From Symbiodinium natans (lineage: Eukaryota; Sar; Dinophyceae; Suessiales; Symbiodiniaceae): a DNA stretch of 27,231 bases. The notes beneath the pieces are model-generated. The model saw nothing but the letters and a program-made list of their open reading frames with translations. It made no database searches and had not been told where the DNA came from. The DNA lies in contig CAJNDS010001238.1 in NCBI GenBank assembly GCA_905221605.1, forward strand, positions 1 to 27,231, written 5' to 3'. The position numbers and the translations under genes were made by a program. Every line of letters starts with the position of its first letter. The first letter of the stretch is position 1. Shown in pieces: positions 15,987 through 25,840 of the stretch.

Positions 15987-16656
15987 AGGGACTTGGTTCT
16001 GGTAGTTTGCGGAATCTTCGACACGAGGCACCCCTAGATACCTTAAATCAACCCTGGTACTAACAAATGCGCAAAAGTGCCCAGGGCTACAAACCCCTCC
16101 TTGGCATCTGGGGTTTCCTTCGGATCTTTGATCAAGCAACCGTAGCAGGTAATAGACCCTAGACCCTAGACCCTAAACAGCACATCCTAAACCCATTAGT
16201 TGGGAACACGAGTACACTTGCATGTAAGGAACCTTTAAACAGATGAACGCTGCAGGCCCCTGGAAAAGTTTACATTTTCCCTTCTTGGGTTAAGAGGGTT
16301 ATATTTTGGAATATGTATATATCAGAGGCATTAAAAGGCATGATATTCAGGAGAAAATCATCAGCGGCCTTCACAGGGCCAAACTAGTGATTTCTTGGGC
16401 CTTCTCAAGCAAGTCCTCGAAAAGCTCCCGGCTTTGGGCATCTAGACTTTGGCATGTAGCACCAAGGCTGAACGGCTGAGCCTCCAGCACGCTGCAACCC
16501 GAGCCCCTAAGTCCAAAACTTCTACCTAGAACAAAGTCGAAAAACATGTACCGCGCACGCGTCGTGCGAGAGGAAAGCGCAACTGGTACCTTTCGTCTTC
16601 GATCCTTTAAGAGAAGAGACTGGCCTTGGGACATGTTTATACCTTCCTTCGTGGGT
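15987..16656. other. Mostly unique, one weak minus-strand ORF
   Basis: CCCTAGA/CCCTAAA fragments lie at about 16155-16178. A minus-strand frame of 87 codons (16371-16634) ends in a helical-looking stretch (LDAQSRELFEDLLEKAQEI) that resembles real protein more than the other short frames here. It has no recognisable domain, so it could be an exon or gene remnant. I do not call it as a gene. Confidence 0.4.
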
Positions 16657-16750
16657 TTAACCCTAAACCCCCTAAACCCTAAACCCCAAACCCTAAACCC
16701 TAAGCCCTAAACCCCAAACCCCAAACCCCAAACCCTAAACCCTAAACCCT
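16657..16750. repeat. Telomere tract with CCCCAAA variant units
   Basis: CCCTAAA units enclose a run of CCCCAAA units at about 16707-16731, the complement of TTTGGGG. Similar variant runs occur at 17984-18020 and 23618-23658. Confidence 0.9.
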
Positions 16751-16807
16751 CTTCGTACTTAAAGAAATGTTTTTAAGGCACCATCCTGGGAGTCCCTTCC
16801 GAGACAA

Positions 16808-17203
16808 GTAGTCAAAGAGCCCAATACCCCTGAATTCAGGAATAATTTATAAAGGGATCCTTAAAGGAATATATACCTGAATATATAAGGGATCCTTAAA
16901 GGAATATATCTTAATATATAAAGGGATCCTTAAAGGAATATACCTGAATGTTATAAAAGGACCCTGAATCTGATTTAAGGTATATTCCTTAAATCATATT
17001 CAGGAATCTACCTTAATATCTAAAGGGATCCTTAAAGGATATATACCTTAATATATAAAGGGATCCTTAGTATGATTTAAGGTAAATTCCTTAATTAAGG
17101 GGTATACCTTAATATCTGAAGGGACTCCTAATATGATTTAAGGTATATTCCTTATTTGAGGAATATACCTTACTTAGGGGGTATCGGGCTCTTTGGGTAG
17201 TCA
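16808..17203. mobile_element. Foldback/MITE-like element with 7-bp target duplication
   Basis: The outer direct repeats GTAGTCA at 16808-16814 and 17197-17203 look like a target-site duplication. Inside them the terminal inverted repeats are AAGAGCCCAATACCCC on the left and GGGGGTATCGGGCTCTT on the right. The interior is AT-rich and built of repeated, partly self-complementary modules (AAAGGGATCCTTAAAGGAAT and AATATACCTTAATAT type). No ORF. Transposition by a DNA transposase in trans is inferred; no transposase is present. Confidence 0.75.
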
Positions 17204-17264
17204 CGTTGGAGTCCGGAGGCGGCTGCCGCCGAGCCCAGGCCCTGTCTGGCTGGGGTCTGTGGGA

Positions 17265-17735
17265 TGAGGGTTCAGGGTTTAGGGTTTGTAGGGTTTATTC
17301 AGGGTTTGTAGGGTTTATTTAGGGTTTGTAGGGTTTAGGGTTGAGGGAATCGGGTTTAGGGTTCAGGGTTTCTTGGGTTTCGAGGGGTTTTAGGGTTTCT
17401 AGGGTTTCTAGGGCTTGTAGGATTGCTAGGGTTTCAAGGGCTTCAAGGGTTGCTAGGGTTTCTGGGTTTTTTTAGGGTTTCTAGGGTTTTTAGGGTTTCT
17501 AGGGTTTTGTAGGGTTTTAGAGATTCTCTAGGGTTTAGGGTTAGGGGTTTGTAGGGTTTCTGGAGTTTAGCGGGCGGTTTAGGGTTTTTAGGGTTTAGGG
17601 GGAGGGCTTCGGGTTTCTGGCGTTTTGGGTTTCTAGGGTTTACTGGGGTTTGCAGGGCTTCTAGGGTTTCTACTAGGGTTTCTACTAGGGTTTGTAGGGT
17701 TGAGGCTTTCCAGGGTTTAAGGTTTGCTAGGTTTC
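17265..17735. repeat. Decayed AGGGTTT-family array
   Basis: AGGGTTT units are separated by variable linkers (CT, GT, ATTC, CTACT). The opening part is a clear 20-bp repeat, AGGGTTTGTAGGGTTTATTC, at about 17275-17340. It looks like a telomere tract spread out by small insertions, or a derived satellite. Confidence 0.8.
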
Positions 17736-17935
17736 GGGTATGGGCTGGGGATGCTGAATGCTGGTACGTAACCCTACCAACCCTAAACCCTAGACCCTGA
17801 ACCCCGGAAGACGCTGCCCTGAACTCGAAGAAGTTTTTGGGGTTGAGGGTTCGCCTGAGTTGTGACAGGGGGGGTTAGGGCTGCAGGCGGGCAGGGCTTT
17901 AGGTCTTGGAAGGGAGCCGTGGTCACGGATTTCTG

Positions 17936-18038
17936 GTTGGGGTTTAGGGTTTAGGGTTTAGGGTTTACGGTTTAGGGTTTAGGGTTTGGGGTTTGGGGTT
18001 TGGGGTTTGGGGTTTGGGGTTTAGGGTTTAGGGTTTGG
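17936..18038. repeat. Composite TTTAGGG / TTTGGGG tract
   Basis: TTTAGGG units are followed by about five consecutive TTTGGGG units (about 17984-18020) and then TTTAGGG again. The variant is clustered rather than scattered. Confidence 0.9.
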
Positions 18039-18233
18039 GGCTTGTGAGGCCAGGTAGTAGGCCCTAAGGCTAAGGAAAGTATTCTCTTTCATGGGGTTTG
18101 ATAGGATCATATTCAGGAATCTTTTTCAAACGGTTTTTTTAAAGGCAATCCTCGTAGGTTTATCGGGGAGTTCTCGCCTAAAGGTGTCAGGCCCATTCAG
18201 GCTTGGAGCTCTGTGCAGGTTTAGGTGTAGGGA

Positions 18234-18305
18234 GTTTAGGGTTTAGGGTTTAGGGTTTAGGGTTTAGGGTTTAGGGTTTAGGGTTTAGGGTTTAGGGTTT
18301 AGGGC
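18234..18305. repeat. Perfect TTTAGGG tract, about ten units
   Basis: An uninterrupted tract that ends AGGGCTAGG. Confidence 0.93.
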
Positions 18306-18471
18306 TAGGTGGACGTAAGCTCTGAGAACGAAGCTAGCACCCTTCTTCACTATGTACATAGGCGCTCAGGGGGTTTCTGGGCAGTTGCACCCCCCGAACC
18401 CAGAACCAAATCCCTAAACGGAAAGGCCCTAGACCCTAAAACCTAAACCTAGACCCTATAAGCCCTACACC

Positions 18472-18582
18472 TTGCGACGTTCCCCCTTATAACTTGCGCG
18501 AACAGTCCTTAATGGGGATTATAGTACTCCCCAATTTTAATTCCTGTTTAAGCACTGTTAGCATAAGCGGTGAACATCCCAA
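18472..18582. mobile_element. MITE-like element, second copy of the 6786-6954 family
   Basis: The left end contains GTTCCCCCTTATAA and AACAGTCCTTAATGGGGATT. The right end has a diverged inverted copy (AGCACTGTTAGCATAAGC, GGTGAACATCCCAA). The interior hairpin GGGGATTATAGTACTCCCC occupies the place held by the telomere tract in the other copy. Confidence 0.65.
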
Positions 18583-18691
18583 CCAACCCCTACACCTCCA
18601 AACCCTACACCAGGCGACAGCCAAGAGAGCTTTTCTTCGGCGTCGCAACTGCTGAGGCCCATCGGCAGGGCTGGAGAATGGTATAAGGTTG

Positions 18692-18870
18692 TTTAGGGTT
18701 TAGGGTTTAGGGTTAGGGTTTAGGGTTTAGGGTTTAGGGTTTAGGGTTTAGGGTTTAGGGTTTAGGGTTTAGGGTTTAGGGTTTAGGGTTTAGGGTTTAG
18801 TGTCTAGGGTTTAGGGATTAGGGTTTAGGGTTTAGGGTTTAGGGTTTAGGGTTTAGGGTTTAGGGTTTAG
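18692..18870. repeat. Longest telomere tract of the window (TTTAGGG)
   Basis: About 179 bp with one short TTAGGG unit near 18713 and a few variants at 18798-18826 (TAGTGTCTAGGG, GGATTAGGG). The tract is nearly uniform elsewhere. Confidence 0.95.
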
Positions 18871-19328
18871 GTTCGAGTGCCCCCGCTATGGTAGCACTTG
18901 AAGCCAGGAGCCAGAGTAGGCCCTTAGTCCCTTTTGTTTAGGGATTTAGGGGTTTGGGTTCCCTTATATTCCCCTGTAAACCAAAAAGGGTAGCCTATTT
19001 TCCAAGGTTTCTCCTGGGTCTAGGAAGTGTAGGGTTTAGGGGTTAACAGGGTTTAGGTTGAAGGGCTAGCCGAAGTTTGGCAGCACTTTTTGCTTTCTGA
19101 GGTTACATGGGGACCTGGGTTGAAAGTGTGGCTGTAAGATCCTGGTGCCTAACTGCTACCTTGGAGGCTACTTGTAGGGGTCTTTGGTTTTAGTTCTGGT
19201 TTAGGGTTTAGGGTCATAGGAGACCCCAACCTCATACACAGAGTGGTGCCCCCGACTGTCCGCTGTTGCTGTGAGTCTTAGATTCTTGGGGGGCACTCCT
19301 ACTCGGTTCAGTTCTGGGCAGGAGGGCA
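18871..19328. other. Intergenic, no supported gene
   Basis: Unique sequence with small TTTAGGG fragments (about 19027-19060 and 19197-19214). A CCCTTATATTCCCCTGTAAACC segment near 18960 recalls a worn end of the TTTACGAAAA element family. Confidence 0.55.
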
Positions 19329-19463
19329 CCTAGGATTTCCCAGACCCCTGGGAGGATCCAAAAAGTAGAACCTCCAAAATAGTACCCTGTATAATTGAGT
19401 CTTTCTTAGGAACCCTTAAAAGGACATGTTTTTTGGATCCTTCCAGAAATCTGGGAACTTAGG
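19329..19463. mobile_element. Short inverted-repeat (MITE-like) element
   Basis: The left arm CCTAGGATTTCCCAG...GGAGGATCCAAAAA at 19329-19365 pairs with the right arm TTTTTTGGATCCTTCCAGAA...CTTAGG ending 19463. It is about 135 bp in all. It is non-coding and I see no clear target duplication. Confidence 0.55.
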
Positions 19464-20280
19464 AAAACCCCAGCTGAAGGTACTCCGAAGCTTCTTAGAA
19501 CCCACATACGAAGTTCCGTGCTTGAGCCATCAAAGATTTGGCGCAATTCCTGGAACGCAGAAGGTTGAGGGGCTTCAATGTAAATTCATGGGCTTAGGAT
19601 GGTAGGAGTTTTGTTGCAGAGGGTTTGAAAGTTCTGCATGTTGACCATTGGGGGGTTGGAAGTGTTCGTGTTTACTTGAAAATCTTGGCAGCTCTTTGTG
19701 ATCTTGGTTCTTAGCATGGTGGGCCGATCTGATGGTGGATCACTGTCGTACCCCGAAGGCAGCCTCAAGCACGTCGACCGAGTTAGACCCACCTCACCCC
19801 CCGTCCCCTTCGCCCGACTGGTCACCAAACTTTCACTAATCCCTACAAACCCTCCAACAGACCGCCCAGCCCCCAGCCCCTTTCCACATTTCAGACCCTA
19901 TGCTTTGCCGCCGAGGGGGGAGATGATACTTACTAGATGGCCTGCCACAATCTGTCCGTACCCGCACTTCGCAAAATACGAGGCATTCGATACACATCTT
20001 TATCCTAACCTTCATGGCTTCGGCGCTCGAAACCCTAAGCCCCTAAAGCCTACACCAGATAAACCCTATAAACACTAACCCTACACCTTATAAACCCTAA
20101 ACCCGACAATCGAAAACCATCTCGGATCCGGGCTAAGGCCGGTTGGCGTTTGGGACATTCTATATATTTTCCTTAGTTTTCTAAACGGGACCCCCCCCCA
20201 TATTACACACATGTTCCTTATTGTTGGTTTACGAAAAGGGACCCTTTCTACAAACTATTTTCTCCAAGTGGTTTCCAGGA
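19464..20280. other. Intergenic, weak ORFs only
   Basis: Overlapping open frames on both strands at 19586-20078 (80 and 126 codons) show no domain. The + frame runs into CCCTAAA-like repeat at its end, which argues against a gene. At 20227-20245 GGTTTACGAAAAGGGACCC matches one end of the TTTACGAAAA element family. A possible other end, CTTAGTTTTCTAAACGGGACC, is at about 20173-20193. Confidence 0.5.
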
Positions 20281-20293
20281 CCAAGCACTCCCC

Positions 20294-20390
20294 GATAAAC
20301 CCTAAACCCTGAACCCTAAACCCTAAACCCTAACCCGAAACCCTGCACCCTAAACCCTAAACCCTGAACCCTGAACCCTGAACCCTACGT
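20294..20390. repeat. Telomere tract, C-rich strand on +, mildly decayed
   Basis: CCCTAAA and CCCTGAA units with a CCCGAAA and a CCCTGCA variant. Confidence 0.9.
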
Positions 20391-21030
20391 AAGTCTCAAG
20401 ACGATATCAATCTTCGGCCCCTCAGCCCCTTTGCCGGTAGTAGGCACTACGATGCCTCGGGTCGAGATGGGCAACTACGAGAGCAGCTGGACCTGCTTGG
20501 AGCTCAGAAAGGCTTGGGTTGAGGGTTAGGGTTTAGGGTTTAGCGTTTAGGGTATAGGGTTTAGGGTTTCAGGTTTGCTGATGAGGGCGTGCCCTCAAAC
20601 TCGAGCCCCAAACGCTAAGCCCATGGTTGAGGAGTTTGCGACTGATGAACTTTAAGGGGTCGGGAAAATCACGAACCGTCTTCCCTTATGGCCCCTTTAT
20701 AATCATACAAATAAGAACCCCCCACAACAATATCCTGATTCTAATTATTAAGGCCCTAGATTGTATCTGTGGCTTCCGGTCGAAGGCTTCATGTCAGCTT
20801 GGCAATCTTGAAGGAAGCAATCAAGCTTTCAAAAGAAGACGCCAGCCGGGAAACCAAGCTGCAACTTGAAGAGCTTTCCTAACCCCTAAGCCCTAAGCCC
20901 TATATAAGCCCTAAACCCTAAAAACCCTAAGCCCTAAACCCCAAGCCCGAAAACCTAAACCCTAATAATACCATAATCCTATTAAGGTATATGAACCATA
21001 AACCCTTTAGGGTTCATGTGGTGCTCAAGG
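20391..21030. other. Intergenic with small telomere patches
   Basis: TTTAGGG units lie at about 20525-20565, and CCCTAAG/CCCTAAA units at 20880-20965. An 80-codon + frame at 20627-20869 has no recognised domain. No gene is called. Confidence 0.55.
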
Positions 21031-21738
21031 TTAAAGGGTTTAGGGTTTAGGGTTTAGGGTATAGTGGCCCGTCCTGGTAAACCCTACGTTGAGGAATGTT
21101 CAGGAGGTCTTGCCTTGTCCTGCGAGAACACTTGTCTAGTATGACAGGGCCGAATTCAGAGAGCAATCCAGAGAACCCTAAACCCTGAACCCTAAGCCCG
21201 AAGCCCTGCACCGCCTGAGCCCTAAACCCTGAACCCTCAACCCAAATATGACCAAGGCTCTGTCGTGTTGGCTCCCTCGGCCCCAGCATCCACGACGAGC
21301 GGCTGCTAAGCTTGGTGCGGGAGGCAGCTGGAGTCCAGCGCAAGGGTTTGGTGGCATTCGCGCGAAGTAGATTCGATCGCTCTGCAACATCGCATGAGGG
21401 TGGCCCAGCAGTCATTTGCACCCGCAAGCCCAAAACACAACTTAGTGTGTCCACCGCTCCCCCCATCACCAAACAAGTAGAAAGGTAGGTACAGTGCTTC
21501 GGTGTCCAGCTGTACAGGCCCTAAACAAGAGAGTCGTGCAGGTGGGTGTGGTGCCTCAAAAACAGGAATAGTGCCCCTTTGGATCTCTTATACTCAACCA
21601 AACATGAAAGGGGCTCCCCTTTTTCTTCTAGTCACCGGGGAAGCTACAATGGGGGCGTATGTGAGGCATTAGACGCACTTCTTTCGATTGATGGGCTTCG
21701 TGGGGGTCATTTAGGGTCTAGGGTTATGGGTTTGGGGT
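21031..21738. other. Intergenic, weak ORFs only
   Basis: TTTAGGG units at 21036-21060 and CCCTAAA-like units at 21175-21240 flank about 230 bp of unique GC-richer DNA. Minus-strand frames at 21047-21472 read through the telomere units (the GLGFRVQG type of translation) and are not credible genes. Confidence 0.5.
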
Positions 21739-21791
21739 TTAGGGCTAGGGTTTAGGGCTAGGGTTTAGGGCTAGGGTTTAGGGCTAGGGTT
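21739..21791. repeat. 13-bp repeat AGGGCTAGGGTTT, four units
   Basis: A perfect short array derived from the telomere unit by a paired AGGGCT/AGGGTTT composite. Confidence 0.85.
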
Positions 21792-22143
21792 TCAGGTCGG
21801 AGGGGCTGCGGTCAAGCATGCACTGCCACGTCAAACCTCTGTGCTGGATGAGCCTTCGGAGAGGTTTTTCGAGCCCAAGAGCTGATTTTTGGGAAACCCC
21901 CGGACTTCAACCTTGGGTTAGTTAGGGTTTATGGTTTTAGAGTTTTAGGGTTTAGGGTTTTAGGGTTTTGGGGTGCTGGGTTTTGGGTTTAAGGCTTAGG
22001 GTCCAGGGTTCTAGGGTTTCGGGGAAGCTGAGCTGATCATCGCTCAAGCGGAGGTGATTGCGCGGAGAGAGGAGCTGCCATTGACGGCGCTCGTCGAGGC
22101 GGCTTGGTGCGGGGTTGAGGCTTGAGGGCTGAGTGTCAAGGGT
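21792..22143. other. Intergenic with decayed telomere units
   Basis: Unique sequence plus degenerate TTTAGGG/TTTTAGGG at about 21915-22022. No gene is supported. Confidence 0.55.
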
Positions 22144-22195
22144 TCAGGGTTTAGGGTTTAGGGTTTAGGGTTTAGGGTTTAGGGTTTAGGGTTAA
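22144..22195. repeat. TTTAGGG tract abutting a foldback element
   Basis: About seven units end at GGGTTAA, directly beside the foldback element. Confidence 0.9.
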
Positions 22196-22628
22196 GGGAC
22201 GAAAGGGGAGACCGCAAGCCTTACAAGGGAGCTTAGGGGTTATATTAATAGGGGTTTTTTAGGGGTTCTGTAGGAGCTACGAAGGTATATAGGGACATAC
22301 GGTAAAAACAGGCGTTATGTAGGAGCTACTTAGGTACATATTAGGGAGTGAATATGGTAAGATTGGGGGTTGTGCTGTGGAATAAGATTAAGGGTCCCTT
22401 CTAGGGGTCCCTCCTTATACCCCTTAAGAGTGTAGAGGCTAGACGGCAGGTATAGGGCTTGGGATCTACACTCTTAAGGGGGATAAGGGGGGACCCTTCG
22501 AAGGGACCTATAATCTCCTTCCACAACGAAACCCTAAGCTTGCCTCTAATATGTACCTAAGTAGCTCCTACATAACCCTGAAATATAACCCCTGAGTCCT
22601 TTGTAAGGGTCTCCCCTTTCATGTCGGG
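22196..22628. mobile_element. Large foldback element with nested inverted repeats
   Basis: The outer arms GACGAAAGGGGAGACC (left) and GGTCTCCCCTTTCATGTC (right) are inverted. Middle arms of 29 bp at 22315-22343 and 22547-22575 are perfect inverted copies (TAGGAGCTACTTAGGTACAT core). Inner arms at about 22390-22436 and 22464-22508 also pair, around a 27-bp loop. The left arm holds a diverged tandem duplicate (CTGTAGGAGCTACGAAGGTA at 22269). The whole could fold into one long hairpin. No ORF. Confidence 0.8.
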
Positions 22629-23300
22629 AAAAAGCCCTGGCCTAGATATTGGGTTCTTAAGAGAGGGGGGTTATGCAACCCAAGGTTCCCGAATACTCCC
22701 CACCACTCCCTCAGCGTCCCTTAGCTTCCCGAAGGTTTCCTAAATACCTCCCCCTCCATGAACCTACCTCCCTTGAGGACCCTATGGCCCAAGCAAAGCA
22801 CGACCACCTTACACTCAGAGCCTACGCTTCAAGGATGTAGCGCATGCAGAGTTTTTCAAAACCCTAAACCTAAACCCTAAAACCTAAACCCTAAACCCCA
22901 AGGCCTAAACCCTAGACCCTCGACGCTATACCCTAAACCCTAAACCCTTTCCAAATTCTGATTGAGGATCCTTTCAGCGGTGTTTTAGTCGAACCATACT
23001 TGACAACCCTAAGTCTAAAGCTTGAAACCCCTCAACCGCCGAACTGCAAACCCTCAAGGTCTAGGGTTTATACATAGGCTTTAGGTGAACCCGGAACCCT
23101 ATACCCTGAAACCCTGAACCCTGAATTTGCCCTGAAACCCGGAAACTTCAAACTTTAAACTCTGAACCTTGCAACCCTAAAACCCTAAAGCCCTAATTAA
23201 ACCCGAATAGCCTGAAAGCCTGAACCCGAAAACCTTGCAGCCCTCTACAACCTGCAGCCCTCGAAGCCTTCAAGTCCACAAGTCTCAAAGCATCTATCTG
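22629..23300. other. Intergenic with decayed telomere patches
   Basis: CCCTAAA-like units lie at about 22857-22950. Looser CCCTGAA/CCCTAAA/CCCGAAA units run from 23085 to 23260 and fade into unrelated sequence. Nothing else is recognised. Confidence 0.6.
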
Positions 23301-23328
23301 AAGCCGCCTGGCATGGGCGCCTTTCACA

Positions 23329-23619
23329 TTGCCGCGAGGCGCGGGCGCGGCAGACACGTTTCTGAAGAAAATCCTGTGGTCTTTGTACCATAAGGCTGGC
23401 GGAGATTCCAGGCCTCAGGCCGCGTTCTCGACTGTTGTCAGTGTGATCAAAAGTCCTGGCATGAAAGCGGGCCAGGGAGTGGTCGATGCTGCGCTCGCCA
23501 ACAACGTCGAGCTGGCGATGTACCTGACAAAAGCCTGGGCGGGGCTGGAGCTGGTGCTGCCGCCCAGCAGTGGCCGCAGCTACTTACTTCGGGTTTGGGG
23601 TTTAGGGTTTAGGGTTTAG
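23329..23619 (+). pseudogene. Possible exon or gene fragment, unknown family
   Basis: A + frame of 96 codons in GC-richer DNA. Its first 83 residues or so look like ordinary globular protein (TFLKKILWSLYHKAGGDSRP, later VVDAALANNVELAMYLTKAW), unlike the repeat-born frames nearby. The tail runs into TTTGGGG/TTTAGGG repeat (VWGLGFRV), so the true end, if any, lies before about 23590. A CAG near 23568-23570 and the AG of GCGAG near 23336 could serve as splice borders, but I cannot show this. It could equally be a broken gene fragment. No homologue is recognised. Confidence 0.35.
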
Positions 23620-23660
23620 GGTTTGGGGTTTGGGGTTTGGGGTTTGGGGTTTGGGGTTTC
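23590..23660. repeat. Composite TTTAGGG / TTTGGGG tract
   Basis: Three TTTAGGG units are followed by five or six TTTGGGG units. This is the same clustered variant as at 17984-18020. Confidence 0.9.
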
Positions 23661-24190
23661 GCGTTGAGTAAGCCCTCTATTGCCCTGATAAGGAAGCAAA
23701 TCGCATTTTTTTTGAAATCCTAAGCCCTAAACCCTTGCAAGGCCTCCCACGCGCTACAGACCCTGGGCCTGCGCCAGGCAGGATTGATGGGCTCAAAAGG
23801 TTGAGAGTTGGGGGCTTCACGGGGCAGACAAGGAGGGGCTTAGGGTTTAGGGTTCAGGGCTTAAAGTTTAGGGGCTAGGGGCCTTGGTGTGTTTGTGTTC
23901 AGCTTCTGAGCAGGTTGGATTGTGGAAGTGTTGTACTTTTGCCGTTTTTTGTTTCTCGGGGGCGGAGGGTTCGAGGCATTGGCATTGTGGGGTTTAGGGT
24001 TTGGTATAGTAGTCTGACCTGTGCCGCTCTGTTCAAGATGCTAGAAACCCTGTCGAGCACTCCGATGGGGTACCCAAAAAGTTACCCTCACTGACAGAAC
24101 CACTCTAAACTCTCCGCTCTAAACTCTAAGCCCCTGTTAAGCCTGAAACCCCAAATCCCATTACACACCCGAAGCCCCTATAAACCGCCA
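23661..24190. other. Intergenic, no supported gene
   Basis: Unique sequence with a small TTTAGGG patch at about 23838-23860. No domain-bearing ORF. Confidence 0.6.
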
Positions 24191-24525
24191 ATTAAACCCT
24201 AAACCCTAAACCCCAAACTCCAAACCCCCTAAACCTCCAAACCCCCAAACCCTAGACCCTAAACCCCATCGAAAAAAAGAGACGAAACCCAAACCCCTAA
24301 GACCCATGAACCCCTAAAGCCCTAAGCGTCCAGAAAGGAGTTGGGACCCTTGGTCTCGATGGTCACGGAGAGTGCATGCTTCTTATCCAGCGACGTGATC
24401 CTGTCCTTCGCAAGGAGCCTTAAACAAATGGTCTTTGAAGCGTTTTAGGGTTTCGTGTGGTTTAGGGTTTAGGGTTTTGGGGTTGAGGGTTTGGGGTTTG
24501 GGGTGTGGGGTTTAGGGTTTGGGTC
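24191..24525. repeat. Opposed telomere tracts with unique spacer
   Basis: CCCTAAA/CCCCAAA units at about 24192-24268 and decayed CCCTAAG units to 24330 face TTTAGGG/TTTGGGG-like units at 24446-24525. About 120 bp of unique sequence lies between. Confidence 0.8.
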
Positions 24526-24634
24526 TTGGGAATTGGCTTTTGTTTCGCTGTTGGATTGCCATTTGGCTGGAAAATTCAAACTTTCTTCCGAGAGGATTCT
24601 CAAGAGCCCAGAATGGGATGGCCATTCTGATGTG

Positions 24635-24745
24635 GGGGTTTACGAAAATAGGGGACTCCTCATAGAGTGCCCCAAATAGTCGGATCCCTATATAATCAGG
24701 ACCCCAAGAAGGTACTGTACCCCTAATCACTGAAACCCCCGTGTA
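24635..24745. mobile_element. Short inverted-repeat element, TTTACGAAAA family, reverse orientation
   Basis: It begins GGGGTTTACGAAAATAGGGG. Its interior AATCAGGACCCCAAGAAGG is the reverse complement of the interior of the 6612-6689 copy (TTGGGGTCCTGATT). The far end (to about 24745) is worn and its border is uncertain. Confidence 0.5.
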
Positions 24746-25440
24746 GATAAATCTTTCCAGGGCCTGAGGGACTGATACTTGGGCCGTGGGATCTGCGAGA
24801 GTTGCGCCATGCGTAGAAGGGTTCAACAGCCGTGGTCCTCAGGAGTCATGAAGAAACAGCTAAACCCTGGAATAGTGCAGCCCTGAACAGTCAACTTGTT
24901 CACCCCAAACTGTTTAAGGTCTAGGGATAGGTTTTAGGGTCTCGGGTTAGGGTTTAGGTTTAGGGGCTACCAAAAGTTGTGGACTGTTTCGGGTTAGGGC
25001 TTAAGGTTGTAAAGCTTGATCCGCAGTCGCTGTCACTCTACACCCCCGCCCAAGCCCTCCAACACTTGAGCACCTGAGGACATTCTGAACCCCACACCAG
25101 GATTTAGGGGCTAGGGTTAGGGTTCGGGGTTTCAAAGGGTTCACAAGCAACAACACGTGCCGGAGTCTCCACGATAAAACCCGAGGTATAGATCTTAGGG
25201 TTTTTACGGTTCTAATAAACAACAAGACGTGCCGGAGTCTCCTACCCCAAAGCCCCAATGAACTGGAACTGCCGGTACTGCCATTCCATATGTTTCCCTA
25301 CTCCCCTAAGCCAGTAGCCAACTCGAGTTTTGGGTTTCAGGGTTGAGAGTGTCGGGTTTAGGGTTTAGCCAACAAGCCACAAGGAGATTTGGGCAATGAG
25401 CTTGGTTTGTTGATGTCCATCTTCCTTCTTCCTGCAGGGT
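24746..25440. other. Intergenic, one direct duplication
   Basis: No gene is supported. Degenerate TTTAGGG units lie at about 24915-24965 and 25104-25130. The 26-bp sequence ending ACGTGCCGGAGTCTCC occurs at 25145-25170 and again at 25217-25242 (24 of 26 matching, period 72). Confidence 0.6.
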
Positions 25441-25840
25441 TTGGAGGGCTTGGGGGGGTTCAGGGTGCAGGGCTGATTATCGGGACACTGTGAAATTCTT
25501 CCGCGCTTGGCCCACAGCTTTGCTGCTCTTTCACAACATCTTTGGCATTGCTCGGCACACTCTCAAGGTGTCCCAGGGTTGCTGCGACTTGCTTTGCATT
25601 GCGCGCTCGCTGGCTTCTCCATTTGAATCGCAGCCATGGTGACCTCGATGTTGGCGCTGACTTGCCTTGGGCTGTTTGCGCAGCCCCTCGCCATAGCAAG
25701 GGCTTCTTGCGAGGAAGCCTGCAATCTTAAATCTTACATGCTAAGCTCTGACCTCCCGTAGAACCCCCAATCTCCACGTGCAAAACAAGGTAGACAAGTA
25801 AATAAGCAAGAACACATAATGTTGACTTCGCATTAATAAA
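25441..25840. other. Unique GC-richer segment, weak coding signal
   Basis: Between 25480 and 25730 the DNA is free of telomere units. Open frames of 62-79 codons exist on both strands. None shows a domain and the two strands compete, so I leave it unassigned. It may be an exon of a split gene. Confidence 0.4.

Noticed and set aside
19516-19540. A second spliced-leader relic (GCTTGAGCCA on +)
   Set aside because: Only about 9 bases match and the rest of the leader is absent.
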